This document shows, in pieces, positions 43,843 to 52,155 of a stretch of 64,000 nt of DNA (positions within the stretch are counted from its first letter, which is position 1; every line of letters starts with the position of its first letter). Under the pieces are notes generated by a model. That model worked only from the letters and a program-made list of their open reading frames with translations. It was not told where the DNA came from and did not search any database. Both the position numbers and the translations under genes were made by a program. The stretch lies in the NCBI GenBank assembly GCA_002298145.1, contig DBMP01000025.1, positions 62,001 to 126,000 on the forward strand, written 5' to 3'. This stretch comes from Spartobacteria bacterium UBA695. GTDB taxonomy: Bacteria > Verrucomicrobiota > Verrucomicrobiia > Chthoniobacterales > Chthoniobacteraceae.

Positions 43843-46800
43843 ATGAACCTTTCGGAGCCATTCATCAAACGGCCCGTCGGGACCTCCCTCCTGGCCATCG
43901 GCCTCGCGCTGCTGGGGGCCACGGCCTACCACTTTCTACCCGTGGCCTCGCTGCCGCGCGTCGATTTCCCGGTCATCAACGTCTCCTCCTCCCTGCCGGG
44001 CGGGGACCCCGCCACCATGGCCTCCGCCGTGGCCGCGCCGCTGGAGCGCCGCCTTAGCCAGATCTCCGGCATCACGGAGCTCACCTCAGTCAGCAACCTA
44101 GGCAGCTCCTCCATCTCGATCCAGTTCGACCTTTCGCGGAACATCAACAGCGCCGCGCGCGACGTCCAGGCCGCCATCAACGCCGCCGCCAACGACCTCC
44201 CCACCACCCTTCCCAGCCGCCCCACCTACCGCAAAATCAACCCGGCCGACGCGCCGATCCTGATCCTAGCGCTCCAGTCCGCAACCCTCGCGCCGAGCAA
44301 ACTCTACGAAGCCGCCGACCAGGTCATCGGCCAGAAGCTCTGCCAGGTCGAAGGGGTCAGCCAGGTCAACATCAACGGCGCGGAGAAATCAGCCGTTCGC
44401 GTCCAGATCCAGACCGCCGCGCTCGCCGCGACAAGCCTCTCCCTGGAAGACCTGCGCACCTTCCTGGGGAGCGTGAATGTCAACTCCCCGCTCGGCTCGC
44501 TGGAGAGCGACCGCCAGGCGCTGACCCTGCAAAACAACGGCCAGCTTTTCGACGCCGACCTCTACCGCAACCTGGTCGTCACGCAGCCCAACGGCACGCC
44601 GATCACCCTCAACGCACTCGGCAAAGTGGTCAACGGCGTCGAGAACCAGCGCCTCGCCGCGTGGGCTGGCAACCAGCCCGCCGTCCTGATGATCATCTTC
44701 AAGCAGCCCGGCGCGAACGTGATCGAAACCGTGGACCGGATCAAAGCCGCGCTGCCGCAGCTTCAAAAATGGATCTCCCCGGCGATCGAAACCAACGTCA
44801 TCATGGACCGCACGCAGACCATCCGCGGCTCCGTGGACGACGTGGAGCTTTCGCTCGTCTTGAGCATCGCGCTGGTGGTCATGGTCATTTTCCTCTTCCT
44901 GCGGCGCTTCTGGCCGACGTTCATCGCCAGCATCACCGTGCCCCTTTCGCTCGCCGGGACCTTCGGCGGGATGTACCTGCTCCATTACAGCATCGACAAC
45001 CTTTCGCTCATGGCGATCACGGTCTCCGTCGGGTTCGTCGTGGACGACGCCATCGTGGTCATCGAAAACGTTTTCCGCCACGTCGAGGCGGGCGATTCCG
45101 TGATGCAGGCGGCGCTCAAGGGGGCGCGGCAGATCGGCTTCACGGTCATCTCCATGAGCACTTCGCTCGTGGCCGTTTTCATTCCGCTGCTCTTCATGGG
45201 CGGGCTCATCGGGCGGCTCTTCCACGAGTTCGCCGTAACCCTCAGCCTGGCCATCCTGGTCTCGGGAGTCGTCTCGCTGACCTTGACGCCGATGCTCTGC
45301 TCCCGGTTCTTGAAAAAGGACGCCGATTACCCGCCCCCGGGGCCGTTCGCCCGCGCACTCGAAGCCGGGTTCGACCGCCTGCTGGCCGGTTACGAGCGGG
45401 GTCTCCAGTGGGTGCTGCGTCACCAAACCTTGATGCTCGGGGTAGCCGTCGCCACGATGGTAGCGACCGTCGCGCTCTACCGGGTCGTCCCAACGGGGTT
45501 CTTCCCGCAGCAGGATACCGGGCTCATCATGGGCACCACCGAGGCGGCTCAGGACGTCTCCTTCGCCACCATGGCCCGGCTGCAACGGCGCGTGGCCCGT
45601 ATCGTGATGGAGGACCCGGCAGTGGCCAATCTCGGCTCGTTCACCGGCGGCAACAACGTCGTCAACAACGGCCGCATGTTCATCTCGCTCAAGCCGCTGA
45701 AAGAACGCAAAGCGACCGCCGAAGAAGTCATCAACCGCCTGCGGCCCAAGCTCGCCCACGTGGAGGGGATCACCCTCTTCATGATGCCCGCCCAGGACGT
45801 TCGTGTCGGCGGCCGCAGCTCCAAGACACAGTTCCAGTACTCACTGCAATGCGCTGACCTGGGCGACCTCAACCATTGGTCCGACCTGCTCCTACAAAAG
45901 CTCAAAAGCCTCCCGCAGCTCACCGGCGTCACCAGCGACCAGCTCACCGGCGGCCTCCAGGCTAATGTGGAAATCGACCGCGACGCCGCCTCGCGCCTGG
46001 GCGTCTCTCCGGAGGACATCGATAATACTCTGTACGACGCCTTTGGCCAGCGCCAGGTGGCCACCCTCTACGGGCGCTATAACCAGTACCACGTCGTCAT
46101 GGAAGCCTCGCCCAAGGAGCAGATGGACCCGGCGATGTTGAACCGCATTTACGTCAAATCCGGCGCGGGCAAGCAGGTCCCACTTTCCGCCGTGGCCAAG
46201 TTCAGCTTTGGCAACGCCTACCTTTCCGTCAACCACCAGGGGCAGTTCCCCTCCGTCACGCTTTCCTTCAACCTCGCCCCCGGCGTATCGCTCGGCGAGG
46301 CAACGGAGCTCGTGCAAAAGGCCAAGGAGGAACTGCGCATGCCCTCGCGCGTGCAGGGGAGCTTCCAGGGCACGGCGCAAGTTTTCAAGGCTTCCATGGC
46401 CAATATGCCGCTGCTCTTTTTCGCCTCGCTCGTCACCGTCTACATCGTGCTCGGGATGCTCTACGAGAGCCTGATCCACCCGATCACCATCCTCTCAACG
46501 CTCCCCTCTGCGGGCGTGGGGGCGCTGCTGGCGCTCATCTACTGCGGCTACGATCTCTCGCTGGTCTCGTTCATCGGGATTATTCTCCTGATGGGCATCG
46601 TGAAAAAGAACGCAATCATGATGGTCGACTTCGCCCTCGACGCCGAACGCAACCAGGGGCTCTCGCCCGAGGAAGCCGTCTACCAGGCCTGCATCATCCG
46701 GTTTCGCCCGATCATGATGACCACCATGGCGGCGCTGCTGGGCTCGGTGCCGCTGGCGGTCGGCTACGGCATCGGCTCCGAACTGCGCCGCCCGCTGGGC

Positions 46801-46965
46801 ATCGCGGTCGTGGGCGGGCTGCTCTTTTCGCAGGCGCTAACGCTCTACACGACGCCCGTGGTCTACCTCTTCTTCGAACGCCTCCACCGCGCGTTCGTTC
46901 GCGTAAAGGCACGGCTCGCCGCCCGCCCTCGCGCGGCCCGGATCGCAGCTCCCGAGGGGTTGTAA
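43843..46965 (+). CDS. RND efflux pump, MdtC-like
   Basis: A 1040-residue RND pump, seven bases after the MdtB-like gene and clearly homologous to it. It begins NLSEPFIKRPVGTSLLAIG. Helix 4 again shows VGFVVDDAIVVIENVFRH and the C-terminal repeat has KKNAIMMVDFALDAER. Paired with the preceding pump it should form a mixed trimer exporting drugs, bile-salt-like detergents or other amphiphiles. No TolC-type outer-membrane gene follows; transcription ends at an inverted-repeat element. The stop codon lies inside a small hairpin. Confidence 0.93.
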   Translation: MNLSEPFIKRPVGTSLLAIGLALLGATAYHFLPVASLPRVDFPVINVSSSLPGGDPATMASAVAAPLERRLSQISGITELTSVSNLGSSSISIQFDLSRNINSAARDVQAAINAAANDLPTTLPSRPTYRKINPADAPILILALQSATLAPSKLYEAADQVIGQKLCQVEGVSQVNINGAEKSAVRVQIQTAALAATSLSLEDLRTFLGSVNVNSPLGSLESDRQALTLQNNGQLFDADLYRNLVVTQPNGTPITLNALGKVVNGVENQRLAAWAGNQPAVLMIIFKQPGANVIETVDRIKAALPQLQKWISPAIETNVIMDRTQTIRGSVDDVELSLVLSIALVVMVIFLFLRRFWPTFIASITVPLSLAGTFGGMYLLHYSIDNLSLMAITVSVGFVVDDAIVVIENVFRHVEAGDSVMQAALKGARQIGFTVISMSTSLVAVFIPLLFMGGLIGRLFHEFAVTLSLAILVSGVVSLTLTPMLCSRFLKKDADYPPPGPFARALEAGFDRLLAGYERGLQWVLRHQTLMLGVAVATMVATVALYRVVPTGFFPQQDTGLIMGTTEAAQDVSFATMARLQRRVARIVMEDPAVANLGSFTGGNNVVNNGRMFISLKPLKERKATAEEVINRLRPKLAHVEGITLFMMPAQDVRVGGRSSKTQFQYSLQCADLGDLNHWSDLLLQKLKSLPQLTGVTSDQLTGGLQANVEIDRDAASRLGVSPEDIDNTLYDAFGQRQVATLYGRYNQYHVVMEASPKEQMDPAMLNRIYVKSGAGKQVPLSAVAKFSFGNAYLSVNHQGQFPSVTLSFNLAPGVSLGEATELVQKAKEELRMPSRVQGSFQGTAQVFKASMANMPLLFFASLVTVYIVLGMLYESLIHPITILSTLPSAGVGALLALIYCGYDLSLVSFIGIILLMGIVKKNAIMMVDFALDAERNQGLSPEEAVYQACIIRFRPIMMTTMAALLGSVPLAVGYGIGSELRRPLGIAVVGGLLFSQALTLYTTPVVYLFFERLHRAFVRVKARLAARPRAARIAAPEGL

Positions 46966-47070
46966 AACGAATTTTACAAAAGGGCCTCGTTCCCAATCTC
47001 CAGATTGGGAACGCCATTGGGAGCGAATCTCCGATTCGCAGGGGTGGGGAATCTGGAGATTCGTAACGAG
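46961..47070. repeat. Nested multi-hairpin inverted-repeat element
   Basis: A cluster of perfect inverted repeats fills the gap after the RND operon. It comprises TGTAAAA/TTTTACA (46961-46978), GTTCCCAATCT-CC-AGATTGGGAAC (46989-47012), GCGAATC-TCC-GATTCGC (47023-47039) and GAATCT-GG-AGATTC (47049-47062). An outer pair, CTCGTT at 46986 and AACGAG at 47065, encloses the last three. The loops and arms share the words AATCTCC/GGAGATT, so it looks like an internally duplicated REP/BIME-type or small non-autonomous element. It may also stop convergent transcription. Confidence 0.75.
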
Positions 47071-47141
47071 AATTAAGTACCCCACGCCCTCAAGGCGCTC
47101 ACTCGCTTCAAGATACTGCTGACGATGATCCGCTCGTAGCT

Positions 47142-47975
47142 CTACCCGAGCGCTTCCAGGCTGGTATTCGCCTCGATGAGCCCCTTCGGGTTGCCGATGT
47201 CGAGCCGTTTGCCGCCCAGGCGCGCGCCGTAGAAGCCCTCTTTTTCCATCACCGTGCGCATGGCGTCGGTGAGCTGGATCTCGCCATTGCGGCCCGGCGG
47301 GCAATCTTGCAGCGCATCAAAAATGGCAGGGGTAAAAACGTACCGTGCGGCAAAGGCATGGGGCGGCAGTTGCGTCCCGTCGTCGCGACGCAGGCGGGGG
47401 GCCTTTTCCGGCGCGGGTTTCTCCTCCATCGCGTCGAGCCGGAAGAGCCCGTCAGCCTCCACGAGCCCCCCAGCGATGCCGTAGCGCGAAACGCGTTCCT
47501 CCGGGCACTCCTCCAGCGCCACGCACGAACGGCCTTGCGTGCGCGCCAGCTCGACCATGCGGCCCAGCGGCGAAGGCCCGGCGATCACGGTATCGGCCAG
47601 CATGACGGCGAAGGGTTCGTCGCCCACAAATTCACGCGCCATCAGCACCGCGTCCCCCAGGCCGCGCATTTCCGGCTGGTAAACGAACTGAAAGCGGGCG
47701 AGCCCGGCCGGGCTGCGGAACTCCGCCAGGGCCTCCAGCTTGCCCGCGCGCTCCAGGATGCCTTCAAAAAACGGCTCGGGCTCGAAGTAGCGCCGGATGG
47801 CTTCCTTAGATTGGTTGATAATGATGAGCACGTCCGTGCAACCGGCGGCGGCGGCCTCCTCGGCCACGTAATGGATTACCGGCTTGGCTCCGAGCGGGAG
47901 CATCTCTTTCGGGACGGCTTTGCTAATCGGCAGGAAACGGGTGCCCCAACCGGCGGCGGGAAGAACTGCTTTCAT
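47142..47975 (-). CDS. galU: GalU-like UTP-sugar-1-phosphate uridylyltransferase
   Basis: A 277-residue nucleotidyltransferase. It has the nucleotide motif LPAAGWGTRFLPISKAVPKEM, the UTP site VYQPEMRGLGDAVLMA, FAVMLADTVI, the sugar-binding GRNGEIQLTDAM and late KRLDIGNPKGLIEAN, all as in GalU. Its start overlaps the stop of the sugar kinase gene by four bases (ATGA at 47972-47975), so the two are coupled and probably act in sequence: kinase makes a sugar-1-phosphate, this enzyme makes the UDP-sugar. Because the kinase resembles glucuronokinase, the product may be UDP-glucuronate in place of or besides UDP-glucose. Confidence 0.88.
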   Translation of the reverse strand: MKAVLPAAGWGTRFLPISKAVPKEMLPLGAKPVIHYVAEEAAAAGCTDVLIIINQSKEAIRRYFEPEPFFEGILERAGKLEALAEFRSPAGLARFQFVYQPEMRGLGDAVLMAREFVGDEPFAVMLADTVIAGPSPLGRMVELARTQGRSCVALEECPEERVSRYGIAGGLVEADGLFRLDAMEEKPAPEKAPRLRRDDGTQLPPHAFAARYVFTPAIFDALQDCPPGRNGEIQLTDAMRTVMEKEGFYGARLGGKRLDIGNPKGLIEANTSLEALG

Positions 47976-49009
47976 CGGACGGTGGCGGGGAAGGCTTGCT
48001 TGTCGCAGAGCGGCTCGGTGAGGCTGAGGCGCAGGACGCGGATGCCCTTGGGCGCAAAGGCGCTCTCCAGTTTGGCAAAGCCTTCGTCGCCATCGAAAAT
48101 GCCGACGATCGCCCCGCCGCTTCCGGCAAAGTTGGCACTGGCTCCGGCCTTGCGAGCGGTAGACACCAGTTCGCGGTTGCCCTCGCCTACGTCATAGAGC
48201 GAGGCGCGCTTGTCGAAGTTGGCGTCCATGAGCTGGTGGAGGAGCTTCACGTCCCCCTTGAGCAGGCCCGCTCTAAATTGCTCGGCCAAGTCGGCCCAAA
48301 ACGCCATGGCGTCCACGACCTCCTTCTCCCCGGCCTTCCAGCGGGCGCGGATGTCGTTGTGGAAGACTTCCGTCCCCTCGGAAAGCTCAGCACGGTAGGC
48401 GACGTAAAGGGGGGGCAGTAGATCGGGAGCGAGCAGGGTGTATTCGCCGTAGCCGCGCGATTCGAGGTACTTGCGGTCGAAATCCATGAACACCACGCCC
48501 TGGTAGGCCTGGGCCACGCGGTCCTGGAGCCCAGAGGGGATGCCCAGCTCGTTGTTCTCGACGCTCAAGACGAGGTTGGCCAGCAGGTGGCGCGGAATGG
48601 AGACGCCGTAGAAGGCCATGAGCGCGCGGGCGCAGGCGGTAATGATGGCGCTCGACCCGGCGAGGCCGACGCGGGAGGGAATGTCCGAGCTATAGCGCAG
48701 GGTGAACTTGCGCCCGTCGAGCTCGATGCCGTAGCGCAGGCAGTAATCGTAAAAGACCTTGATCGTCGCCTTGAGCAGCCGGAATCCTCCGTAATACCCG
48801 TGCAGCTTCACATCGCGGTGCAGTTTCTCGATGCTTTCGAAAACGGAGTGGTCGCGGCGGCTCGGGACCAGCTCGATCGAGGGGCTCTCCCACATTTCAA
48901 TGGAGGCCTGGAAGCCCTTGAAGCAGGCGGAAATGGTTTTGCCGTAGTAACCGTCGGAAGGGTTGCCGATAAGGCCGGCCCTGGGGTACGAGAGGGTGCG
49001 TATGATCAT
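47972..49009 (-). CDS. GHMP-family sugar kinase, homologue of plant glucuronokinase
   Basis: A 345-residue GHMP kinase. It carries the ATP-binding motif 3 (IPSRVGLAGSSAIITA, about residues 109-124), an N-terminal PRAGLIGNPSDGYYGKTIS and the C-terminal GASANFAGSGGAIVG. The N-terminal block and GYYGGFRLLKATIKVFYDYC and ELGIPSGLQDRVAQAY agree closely with Arabidopsis glucuronokinase as I recall it (GLLGNPSDVYFGRTIS, GYYGGVRLLMAICKVF, ELGIVAGLQDRVAQVY). The reaction should be ATP-dependent 1-phosphorylation of D-glucuronate or a related sugar. It overlaps the GalU-like gene by four bases, giving a compact salvage pair. Confidence 0.82.
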   Translation of the reverse strand: MIIRTLSYPRAGLIGNPSDGYYGKTISACFKGFQASIEMWESPSIELVPSRRDHSVFESIEKLHRDVKLHGYYGGFRLLKATIKVFYDYCLRYGIELDGRKFTLRYSSDIPSRVGLAGSSAIITACARALMAFYGVSIPRHLLANLVLSVENNELGIPSGLQDRVAQAYQGVVFMDFDRKYLESRGYGEYTLLAPDLLPPLYVAYRAELSEGTEVFHNDIRARWKAGEKEVVDAMAFWADLAEQFRAGLLKGDVKLLHQLMDANFDKRASLYDVGEGNRELVSTARKAGASANFAGSGGAIVGIFDGDEGFAKLESAFAPKGIRVLRLSLTEPLCDKQAFPATVR

Positions 49010-49039
49010 GGGAGATTTAAAGAGAGGGGAGAAAAAAGC

Positions 49040-49549
49040 CTAGCGGATGCGAACCAGCTCGCCCCGGCCGCGCACGGTGTCGCTGCGCTCGCTGCGGCGG
49101 GAGGTACTCTTCAGGGTCACTTCATAGCTGACGCCGAGGTGGCGTTCGTCGGCGCCGGGCCGCAGGATGTATTTTTTAAAAATCAGGACGTCGGCCTTCC
49201 CCTCCTGGAAGCCTTTCTGCGAATGGGCTCGGAGGAATTCGCCGTCCCAATCCGCCGGGATGGCCCCCTCGGTAAGGGGAGAGAGGCGCGAATCGGGATC
49301 GCTGCTGAAGGGCGGCAGCGCGGTCACTTTCAGCGTGCCCATGTCGGGCCCGATCTCGATGAGGTAGGTCACTTCTTCCCTCCCTCCGTTTTCCTTCCGC
49401 TCGAAAATAAACGTTCCCTTCCACGCCCCGGCGAGCGATCTCGCCTGCGCGGTGGGAGTGCCGGGCCGGAAGGGCTTGAGCTGAACCTGGGTGTAAGCGG
49501 CAGAACTACCGAACAACAAAAACGCAAACGCGACGCAACGAAACTTCAT
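49040..49549 (-). CDS. Secreted hypothetical protein
   Basis: A 169-residue product with start at ATG 49549, chosen because a signal peptide begins there (FRCVAFAFLLFGSSAAYTQ). The body is rich in beta-prone segments (AGAWKGTFIFERKENG, YLIEIGPDMGTLKVTAL, ERHLGVSYEVTLKS), compatible with a small beta-barrel or lipocalin-like fold. I recognise no family. It lies between the glucuronokinase and FtsB-like genes, same strand, with a 10-base gap to the latter, so the two may be transcribed together. Confidence 0.65.
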   Translation of the reverse strand: MKFRCVAFAFLLFGSSAAYTQVQLKPFRPGTPTAQARSLAGAWKGTFIFERKENGGREEVTYLIEIGPDMGTLKVTALPPFSSDPDSRLSPLTEGAIPADWDGEFLRAHSQKGFQEGKADVLIFKKYILRPGADERHLGVSYEVTLKSTSRRSERSDTVRGRGELVRIR

Positions 49550-49559
49550 TGAAAAAGGA

Positions 49560-49904
49560 CTAGTTCTTCCCGTTCTTCGGCGGATCGAGGTGGATGATGG
49601 TCTCACCCGGTTTCATCACGTCGAGCCGGTCGCGGGAAACAATCTCAAGGTAGGCCGGGTCGTTTTTGAGGAGCTGCTCCTCCCGGATGCGCCGCGTGTT
49701 GAGCGCTTTTTCGCGGCTAAGGTCATTCTGGAGGCGCCTGATTTTCTCGCTCTGCTCCCGGTACTGCTTGATAATCGGGACCGACATGATCACCCCACCA
49801 ACGCACACGCCGAGGATGATCACGAAGATCAGGAAACGGTTGAGTACCTGGAACGCGCTGTCGCTGCGTCCACGCTCAATTTCGCCATAGGAGGTCCCGT
49901 TCAC
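49560..49904 (-). CDS. FtsB/DivIC-like septum formation protein
   Basis: A 114-residue bitopic membrane protein: a cytoplasmic N-terminus of about 20 residues, one helix (FLIFVIILGVCVGGVIMSV), then a coiled coil (QYREQSEKIRRLQNDLSREKA). The FtsB-type end DPAYLEIVSRDRLDVMKPGETI follows, where the family has YxExxARExLgmvkpgE. FtsB/DivIC proteins bind FtsL and FtsQ in the division complex. It is located downstream of enolase, and eno-ftsB adjacency is common in bacteria. The ATG at 49904 is right for the length. Confidence 0.85.
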   Translation of the reverse strand: MNGTSYGEIERGRSDSAFQVLNRFLIFVIILGVCVGGVIMSVPIIKQYREQSEKIRRLQNDLSREKALNTRRIREEQLLKNDPAYLEIVSRDRLDVMKPGETIIHLDPPKNGKN

Positions 49905-49996
49905 GTGCGGTTAGAAAGTTACATGATTCCCGGCGTAATCCCGAAACTCTGGGGGTATTTTGCTAAAATAACGCCACCTTATCGAATTAGCCAAGG

Positions 49997-50033
49997 CAAA
50001 AAACGGGCGGCATCCCTTAAAGAATGCCGCCCG
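49997..50033 (-). terminator. Rho-independent terminator of enolase
   Basis: On the minus strand, downstream of the enolase stop, CGGGCGGCAT (plus 50024-50033), a 10-base loop, ATGCCGCCCG (plus 50004-50013) and then GTTTTTTG form a standard terminator. The A-run at 49998-50003 is the T-run of the transcript. Confidence 0.88.
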
Positions 50034-50066
50034 CCATGAAAACCATGGTCTACTGGAGAAAAGCTA

Positions 50067-51344
50067 TTACTTGAGCTTGCCGCCGTAGATGGCGTTCTCG
50101 CCGAGGATCTGCTCGATGCGGAGCAGCTGGTTGTACTTGGCGATACGGTCGGTGCGGGAGAGCGAACCGGTCTTGATTTGGCCGGCGTTGGTGGCCACCG
50201 CGATGTCGGCGATGGTGGTGTCTTCCGTCTCGCCGGAGCGATGGCTGATGACCGAGGTGTAGCGGGCTTCCTTGGCCATTTCGATGGCGTCGAGGGTCTC
50301 GGTGAGCGTGCCGATCTGGTTGACCTTGATCAGGATCGAGTTGGCAACGCCCTGGGCGATGCCCTTGCGCAGGAAGTCAACGTTGGTGACGAAGAGATCG
50401 TCGCCGACGAGCTGGATCTTGTCGCCGAGCGCGTCGGTGAGGAGCTTCCAGGTCGTCCAGTCGTTTTCGGCGCAGCCGTCTTCGATGGAGATGATCGGGT
50501 ACTTGGCGACGAGGGCCTTGTAGTAGTCGACGAGTTCGGCGCCGGTGCGCTTGGAGCCGTCGGACTTCTTGAAGACGTAGAGATTGCTCTCGGCGTCGTA
50601 GAATTCGGAGGAAGCGGCGTCGAGGGCGACGAAGATGTCCTTGCCGAATTCATAGCCCGCGTTCTTGACGGCCAGCGCGATGGAGTCGAGGGCGTCCTCG
50701 GCGGAGTCGAGCTTGGGAGCGAAGCCGCCTTCGTCACCGATGGCGGTGGAGAGGCCGCGGCTCTTGAGCACGCTCTTGAGGGAGTGGAAAACTTCGGTGA
50801 TCTGGCGGAGAGCTTCCGAGAAGGTCGGGGCGCTCTTCGGGATGATCATGAATTCCTGGAAGTCGATCGGAGCGTCGGAGTGCGCGCCGCCGTTCAAAAT
50901 GTTGGCCATCGGGACCGGCAGAACCTTGGCGTTGGGTCCGCCGATGTATTTGAAGAGGGGAATCCCGAGTTCGGCGGCACCGGCGTGGGCGGTGGCGAGG
51001 GAAACGGCCAGGAGGGCGTTGGCGCCGAGCTTGGATTTGTTCGGGGTGCCGTCGAGTTCGATGATGGTCTTGTCGATGGTCACTTGATCGAGGGCGTCGA
51101 AGCCTTCGAGGGCGGGAGCGATGACGTTGGTGACGTTGGCAACGGCTTTCTGGACGCCTTTGCCGAGGTAACGGCCCTTGTCACCGTCGCGAAGCTCGTG
51201 CGCTTCGTGTTCGCCGGTGCTGGCGCCACTGGGGACGGCAGCGCGACCCACGGCGCCGCTAACCAATTTCACGTCGACTTCAACAGTCGGGTTGCCGCGC
51301 GAGTCGAGGATTTCGCGCGCGATGATTTCGGAGATATAAGACAT
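50067..51344 (-). CDS. eno: Enolase
   Basis: A 425-residue enolase catalysing 2-phosphoglycerate to phosphoenolpyruvate. It begins SYISEIIAREILDSRGNPTVEVDV and has PSGASTGEHEAHELRDGD, NILNGGAHSDAPIDFQEFM and DEGGFAPKL. Further on are ISIEDGCAENDWTTW with a metal Asp/Glu, and late SHRSGETEDTTIADIAV with the catalytic His. ASTGEHEA is the mobile loop that closes the active site. It is the expected full length and ends in IYGGKLK. It is monocistronic or heads the downstream ftsB-like gene, but the terminator at 50004 suggests separate transcription. Confidence 0.97.
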   Translation of the reverse strand: MSYISEIIAREILDSRGNPTVEVDVKLVSGAVGRAAVPSGASTGEHEAHELRDGDKGRYLGKGVQKAVANVTNVIAPALEGFDALDQVTIDKTIIELDGTPNKSKLGANALLAVSLATAHAGAAELGIPLFKYIGGPNAKVLPVPMANILNGGAHSDAPIDFQEFMIIPKSAPTFSEALRQITEVFHSLKSVLKSRGLSTAIGDEGGFAPKLDSAEDALDSIALAVKNAGYEFGKDIFVALDAASSEFYDAESNLYVFKKSDGSKRTGAELVDYYKALVAKYPIISIEDGCAENDWTTWKLLTDALGDKIQLVGDDLFVTNVDFLRKGIAQGVANSILIKVNQIGTLTETLDAIEMAKEARYTSVISHRSGETEDTTIADIAVATNAGQIKTGSLSRTDRIAKYNQLLRIEQILGENAIYGGKLK

Positions 51345-51699
51345 AATCTGGTTTAAAAGAAAGTGGGCAGTTTTCAGGGACGGCGGGGTCGGGTCAATTC
51401 TTTTCGTTCGGGTGGGGGGAGATTTTATCAGGAACTTGAGGAACTCAGGAAAAAGGCGGTGATTGAGGAAAGTTTGACGCTACGCAAGCGTTCTGCAATA
51501 GTACCACCTTACATCTTAAAAAATCTGCATTGGCAGAAGTTGGGCATTGAAAACCTGAGAAATTTTCCGAAACCAACGTTTCCAGCCACGCCGAAACCTC
51601 GGCGCGGCTCGGGCGCGTTTTGGTTTCGGGCTTCTCAGGGCCTTCAATGCCAACGCGACTCGGGTCGCGCCCTTCTTTTTTGCCTGTGCGCACAGGCTT
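51345..51699. other. 355-base gap between enolase and hypothetical gene, containing a long hairpin
   Basis: The first part must contain the enolase promoter on the minus strand. A frame is open here on the plus strand (51363-52076), but its composition (Arg/Ser/Pro-rich, repeats across a hairpin) does not look like a protein and I do not call it. The main structure is the inverted repeat listed separately at 51543-51651. Nothing else is evident. Confidence 0.6.
51543..51651 (+). ncRNA. Long imperfect hairpin, candidate structured RNA or MITE-like element
   Basis: The left half GGCATTGAA (51543), CCTGAGAA (51554) and CCGAAACC (51567) is mirrored in order by GGTTTCGG (51622), TTCTCAGG (51632) and TTCAATGCC (51643). 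This gives one arm of about 35 bases with three short internal loops. The apex holds a further hairpin CGCCGA-AACC-TCGGCG near 51589-51604. On the plus strand it is followed by CCCTTCTTTTTTGCC, a T-run. The strand is inferred from that T-run. It may be a structured RNA, a terminator-like element or a small mobile inverted repeat. Confidence 0.5.
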
Positions 51700-52134
51700 A
51701 TGATCCAAAGAACGAACGGAAGTCCCGACCCTGCCCCAAGGCTGTATTACAACCCCACCTATTACGCTCAAAATATCTGCCGCTACCGGAAGATTCGTCC
51801 GCACGGCGATGTTCTTTTGCGAGTGGAAGCCTTCGACTATCTGCTTATTTCCGTGTTGCAACTGACCAACATCTCCGCCTGCTGCCTGGAGCTCCAGGCC
51901 GTGCACGTGGATTACGCTTTCCCCCTCTTTGCGACGGTGGAAAACACCCCGGATCTTTTTTCCAAGGCGCAGTATCCGCTGCCCTTCGCTACAGAGGCAT
52001 CGCTTTCGCTGTTGCTCAGCAACCACATCACCTCCGAGCGGTTCCTGCCGTTCGGAGCGCCCCCGCCCAAGCCTAAAAAGGTGGTCGTCACCACCAACTC
52101 GGGGCTGCTCATTTTCGAACCGGAAGAGGGGTAA
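51700..52134 (+). CDS. Hypothetical protein, 144 residues
   Basis: A protein starting at ATG 51700 with a balanced composition, regular hydrophobic patches (VLLRVEAFDYLLISVLQLTN, ISACCLELQAVHVDYAFPLF) and a Pro/Lys-rich hinge before the C-terminal strand (KKVVVTTNSGLLIFEPEEG). No signal peptide, no motif that I know. Of the overlapping frames in this region this is the one that reads like a protein. It ends 22 bases before the stop of the convergent OB-fold protein gene. Orphan on the plus strand between minus-strand genes. Confidence 0.5.
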   Translation: MIQRTNGSPDPAPRLYYNPTYYAQNICRYRKIRPHGDVLLRVEAFDYLLISVLQLTNISACCLELQAVHVDYAFPLFATVENTPDLFSKAQYPLPFATEASLSLLLSNHITSERFLPFGAPPPKPKKVVVTTNSGLLIFEPEEG

Positions 52135-52155
52135 AAACTACCCGCTCCTTGGACG

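Noticed and set aside
50178..51356. Plus-strand open frame of 392 codons opposite enolase
   Set aside because: Antisense shadow; enolase on the minus strand is unmistakable.
51543..51651. 6S RNA
   Set aside because: The rod with internal loops is reminiscent, but there is no large central bubble flanked by conserved closing stems, and the length is short.
51363..52076. Plus-strand open frame of 237 codons overlapping the orphan gene
   Set aside because: It runs through the long hairpin and has Arg/Ser/Pro-rich unbalanced composition; the 51700 frame is more protein-like.
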